A stretch of 14,868 bases of DNA, taken from NCBI GenBank assembly GCA_027073795.1, contig JALTEW010000500.1, forward strand, positions 1 through 14,868, given 5' to 3'. The position numbers were made by a program, and so were the translations under genes. This document shows positions 11,671 to 14,868 of the stretch, piece after piece. This DNA comes from a bacterium. Its GTDB lineage: Bacteria > Desulfobacterota > S145-22. The notes beneath the pieces are model-generated. The model searched no databases. It was given only the letters and a program-made list of their open reading frames with translations, and was not told where the DNA came from. Position 1 is the stretch's first letter; each line of letters opens with the position of its first letter.

Positions 11671-14049
11671 ATGAAACGCTCCTACATGGATTACGCCATG
11701 AGCGTTATCATGGGGCGCGCCCTTCCCGATGCCCGGGACGGCCTCAAGCCTGTCCACCGGCGGATTATCTTTGCCATGTACAAAATGGGCAATTTCTGGA
11801 ACAGGGAATTCAAAAAATCCGCCAGGGTCGTGGGGGATGTAATCGGTAAATACCACCCCCACGGGGACGCCGCGGTTTATGATGCCATCGTCCGCATGGC
11901 CCAAGACTTTTCCCTCAGATATCCCCTCGTTAACGGGCAGGGAAATTTTGGCTCCATAGATGGCGATCCCCCTGCCGCCATGCGTTATACCGAAGTGCGC
12001 CTCACGCGCCTGGCACATACCCTTTTGGATGATATCGAAAAGGACACCGTCGACTTCATACCCAATTACGACGCCACCCTAACCGAACCGATGCTTCTCC
12101 CGACACGAATCCCGAATCTCCTTGCAAACGGCGCTGCTGGAATTGCCGTCGGGATGTCTACAAACATCCCTCCACACAACCTCAATGAACTCATCAGCGG
12201 AGTCAAGGCGGTGGTCCAAAATCCAGACCTTCCTTTTGAGGAGCTAATCAGTCACATTCCCGGCCCGGATTTCCCCACTGCCGGGTTCATCCTTGGCAGG
12301 GCGGGCATTCTCTCCGCCTATAAAACAGGGCGCGGCATCATCCAGATGCGGGCCCGCACCCATATCGAAAAGGTCAAAACCTCAGACCGCAACCGAATCA
12401 TTGTGACGGAAATCCCGTATCAAACTAACAAAAGCAAGATTATCGAACGAGTGGCCTATCTGGTCCAGAACAAGGTCATTGAGGGAATCTCTGATATCCG
12501 TGACGAAACGGACCGGGAAGGCATCCGGATTGTCATCGAACTGAAACGGGGTGAAAACCCGGAGGTGGTGTTGAACCAGTTGTTCAAGCACACCCAGCTC
12601 CAAACCTCGTTCGGAATCATTCTTCTTGCCGTTTTGAACAATCAACCCAAGGTATTCACACTTAAGCAACTCATCGACCTTTTTATCCATTTCAGACTGG
12701 AGGTGATTGTCCGCCGAAGTCAGTTTGAGCTTAAAAAGGCACAGGCACGTGCCCATATCCTGGAAGGGTTCAAGATCGTCCTGGACCATCTGGATGAAGC
12801 CATTTCCTTGATTCGCGCTTCCCATCTCCCATCCGAGGCCAAGGCCGGTTTGATGGAACGCTTCGAACTCTCAGAGACACAGGCTCAGGCGATTCTTGAC
12901 ATGCGGCTTCAGCGCCTAACTGGCTTGGAACGGGAAAAAATTCTGGGGGAATACAAAGAAGTCATCCAGACCATCGCCCGGCTTGAGGAAATCCTTGCCA
13001 ACGAGGGGCTGAGAAGAAAGATCATTGTTGAGGAACTGGAACAGATTGAGGAACTCTTTCAGGACCCGAGGCGTACAGAGATCATCGACGCCCAGGGTGA
13101 AATCGGGATCGAGGACATCATCGCAGAGGAAGATATGCTCGTAACCATTTCTTACCGGGGTTATATCAAACGGGTCTCCCCAACCCTGTACCGCAGCCAG
13201 AACCGTGGGGGGAAGGGCCGTATTGGGATGAACATCAAGGACGAGGACTTCGTTTCCCAGATATTCACAGCGTCCACCCATGATTACCTCTTCTTTTTCA
13301 CCGACCAGGGACGTGCTTATGCGCTCAAGGTCCATGAACTTCCCTACGTAGGCCCCGCTTCACGCGGGCGTTCCATCGTTAACCTCATCAACCTGAAGAA
13401 AGGCGAAAAAGTCACTACTGCCTTTTCCCTGCGCGATTTCGAATCTTACCCATATGTCCTGTTCATCACCCGCAAGGGAATGGTCAAGAAAACAGCCCTC
13501 TCCGCCTATCGCAATATTCACAGCGGCGGCATCCTCGCCCTTAAGATCAAAGAGGAAGATAGCCTTGTGAAGGTTTTGGGCGTCCGTGACGACCAGGATA
13601 TCGTTATCTGCAGCCACGCCGGCAAGGCGATCCATTTTTCGGTCGGAGATATTCGCCCAATGGGACGCGTCACAACGGGGGTACGCGCCATCCGGCTAGG
13701 CAGGAACGACTATGTCATCGGCATGGACATTGTCCAGGAAGGGGCCACCCTCCTAACGGTCACAGAAAAGGGATTTGGAAAACGAAGTTCTTTCTCGGAA
13801 TATCGAAATCAGGCCCGCGGGGGAAGTGGCATTATCAATATCAAGGTTACCCCGAAGGTTGGTTATCCCGCCGGCGTCCTCAAGGTGGAAGATGAGGATG
13901 AAATCGTTCTTATCACAAGCTCTGGGAAACTCATCCGCCTCTTGGTAAAGGATGTCCCCGTCATTGGCCGTAATACCCAAGGAGTCAAACTCATAAATAT
14001 CAGTGAAGGCGAGAATGTCACCTCCATCACGAAACTGGTGGAAAGATAA
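11671..14049 (+). CDS. gyrA: DNA gyrase subunit A (start probably further upstream, near 11629)
   Basis: 792 residues from ATG 11671. With GyrB it forms the A2B2 enzyme that introduces negative supercoils; GyrA cuts and rejoins DNA. The winged-helix domain holds the catalytic Tyr106 (AAMRYTEVRL) and the quinolone region KYHPHGDAAVYDAIVRMAQ (60-78), with Ala at the position of E. coli Ser83 and Asp retained at 87. A tower/coiled-coil region follows. The C-terminal beta-pinwheel starts near 480 and carries a variant GyrA box QNRGGKG (510-516), which argues for gyrase rather than ParC. Upstream of 11671 the same frame reads LNTIPVPVNIEDEMK, the usual GyrA N-terminus, but contains no ATG, GTG or TTG; ATC 11629 would give about 806 residues. 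GAGG at 11662-11665 could serve ATG 11671. gpsA follows after one base. Confidence 0.95.
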   Translation: MKRSYMDYAMSVIMGRALPDARDGLKPVHRRIIFAMYKMGNFWNREFKKSARVVGDVIGKYHPHGDAAVYDAIVRMAQDFSLRYPLVNGQGNFGSIDGDPPAAMRYTEVRLTRLAHTLLDDIEKDTVDFIPNYDATLTEPMLLPTRIPNLLANGAAGIAVGMSTNIPPHNLNELISGVKAVVQNPDLPFEELISHIPGPDFPTAGFILGRAGILSAYKTGRGIIQMRARTHIEKVKTSDRNRIIVTEIPYQTNKSKIIERVAYLVQNKVIEGISDIRDETDREGIRIVIELKRGENPEVVLNQLFKHTQLQTSFGIILLAVLNNQPKVFTLKQLIDLFIHFRLEVIVRRSQFELKKAQARAHILEGFKIVLDHLDEAISLIRASHLPSEAKAGLMERFELSETQAQAILDMRLQRLTGLEREKILGEYKEVIQTIARLEEILANEGLRRKIIVEELEQIEELFQDPRRTEIIDAQGEIGIEDIIAEEDMLVTISYRGYIKRVSPTLYRSQNRGGKGRIGMNIKDEDFVSQIFTASTHDYLFFFTDQGRAYALKVHELPYVGPASRGRSIVNLINLKKGEKVTTAFSLRDFESYPYVLFITRKGMVKKTALSAYRNIHSGGILALKIKEEDSLVKVLGVRDDQDIVICSHAGKAIHFSVGDIRPMGRVTTGVRAIRLGRNDYVIGMDIVQEGATLLTVTEKGFGKRSSFSEYRNQARGGSGIINIKVTPKVGYPAGVLKVEDEDEIVLITSSGKLIRLLVKDVPVIGRNTQGVKLINISEGENVTSITKLVER

Positions 14050-14050
14050 G

Positions 14051-14868
14051 ATGGAACCTTCCAGGCCCATTGCTGTCATCGGTGGCGGAAGCTGGGGAAC
14101 CGCCATTGCGCTTCATCTGGCACGGAGGGGATTTCCCGTTCAAATGTGGGCCTACGAATCTGAAGTCGCCGAAGGCATCAACTTAAGACACGAAAATACC
14201 TTGTTTCTTCCCGGCGTTACCCTTCCTCAGACCATTGTGGCATCGAACAACCTTGGGGATATTGTTAAGAATGTCACAACCCTTGTCATGGTGGTTCCCT
14301 CCCATTTTTACCGCAAGGTTGCGGAATCCCTTGCCCTGCACCTTCCCGACGATGTCAGAATTATCAGCGCTTCTAAGGGTATCGAGGAAGACACTCTGAA
14401 ATTAATGACACAGATTCTCGAGGAGATTCTATCTCCCTCCCTCCATAAAGGGATTGCCTGCCTGTCCGGACCAAGCTTTGCCCGCGAGGTGGCAACCATG
14501 AAATTTACGGCCGTCACAGTGGCCGCAAAGAGGGCCGAAACGGCTAAGTACTTCCAAAAAACATTCTACACCCCCTATTTCCGCGTATACACCCACCATG
14601 ACCCCATCGGTGTCCAGCTTGGAGGAGCCTTGAAAAACATCATGGCAATTGCCGTGGGGATCGCGGATGGCATGGAAATGGGAACCAATGCGCGGGCAGC
14701 CCTGATAACCCGTGGACTTGCCGAAATCTCCCGGATTGGTCTGAAGATGGGGGCAGATCCTTCAACCTTTCTTGGGCTTTCCGGTATAGGCGACCTTGTT
14801 TTGACATGCACCGGTGATTTGAGCCGTAATCGAAACGTTGGACTGAAGCTCGGTAGGGGACTGAAGCT
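14051..14868 (+). CDS. gpsA: Glycerol-3-phosphate dehydrogenase [NAD(P)+], cut by window edge
   Basis: 272 residues of a protein normally about 330 long; the 3' end is beyond the window. GpsA reduces dihydroxyacetone phosphate to sn-glycerol 3-phosphate in the cytoplasm, the entry to phospholipid synthesis. Seen are the dinucleotide motif VIGGGSWGTAIA (9-20), VVPSHFYR (81-88), SASKGIEED (106-114), SGPSFAREV (139-147), the catalytic lysine in QLGGALKNIMAIAVGI (Lys195) and GLSGIGDLVLTCTGDLSRNR (242-261). ATG 14051 is one base past the gyrA stop; the AAGATAAG at that junction is a poor ribosome site, so translation is likely coupled to gyrA. Confidence 0.95.
   Translation, partial: MEPSRPIAVIGGGSWGTAIALHLARRGFPVQMWAYESEVAEGINLRHENTLFLPGVTLPQTIVASNNLGDIVKNVTTLVMVVPSHFYRKVAESLALHLPDDVRIISASKGIEEDTLKLMTQILEEILSPSLHKGIACLSGPSFAREVATMKFTAVTVAAKRAETAKYFQKTFYTPYFRVYTHHDPIGVQLGGALKNIMAIAVGIADGMEMGTNARAALITRGLAEISRIGLKMGADPSTFLGLSGIGDLVLTCTGDLSRNRNVGLKLGRGLK

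Noticed and set aside
11671..14049. ParC (topoisomerase IV) instead of GyrA
   Set aside because: The full six-bladed C-terminal domain with a GyrA-box-like QNRGGKG favours gyrase, though one box residue differs from the consensus.

Overview
The window looks like chromosomal DNA of an anaerobic Gram-negative bacterium, most likely a member of the Desulfobacterota (Syntrophus-like 'deltaproteobacteria'). The reasons are LPS heptosyltransferase genes, an HDOD-PAS-PAS signalling protein, a cobalamin-type radical SAM protein, and a CoA-ester cluster with a BadH-like alicyclic dehydrogenase. This placement rests on gene content and recalled protein resemblance only; no search was run. There is no tRNA, rRNA, CRISPR array, transposase or phage gene.

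Layout. (1) Positions 1-3148, minus strand: a tightly packed run transcribed leftwards. It holds an O6-alkylguanine-DNA alkyltransferase with no normal start codon, an HDOD-PAS-PAS protein that ends after a histidine-kinase phosphoacceptor domain, and the N-terminal part of moeA (runs off the left edge). The first two genes overlap by 16 bases and the last two are one base apart. (2) Positions 3149-3314: divergent promoter region. (3) Positions 3315-8181, plus strand: a complete histidine kinase with a degenerate receiver domain, then a GT9 heptosyltransferase, a B12-binding radical SAM protein and a second GT9 protein (WaaF-like). The last three are joined by 4-base stop/start overlaps, which implies one translationally coupled LPS-core unit. 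(4) Positions 8206-8544, minus: a small exported protein converging on waaF across a hairpin. (5) Positions 8831-11341, plus: crotonase-fold protein, BadH-like SDR, canonical enoyl-CoA hydratase, probably a beta-oxidation-like or alicyclic acyl-CoA module. (6) Positions 11342-11670: a gene-free stretch ending in a near-consensus sigma70 promoter whose -10 box is embedded in a perfect AT-rich dyad. (7) Positions 11671-14049 gyrA, then gpsA (runs off the right edge).

The points most worth a second look are: the radical SAM enzyme locked between two heptosyltransferases; two housekeeping-type genes (alkyltransferase and gyrA) whose conserved N-termini have no ATG/GTG/TTG but do have AUU/AUC at good Shine-Dalgarno spacing; the two divergent signalling proteins, one lacking an ATPase domain and the other carrying a pseudo-receiver; a crotonase that has lost both catalytic glutamates; and the gyrA promoter/dyad. 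I see no defence system or other clearly new multi-gene system here.
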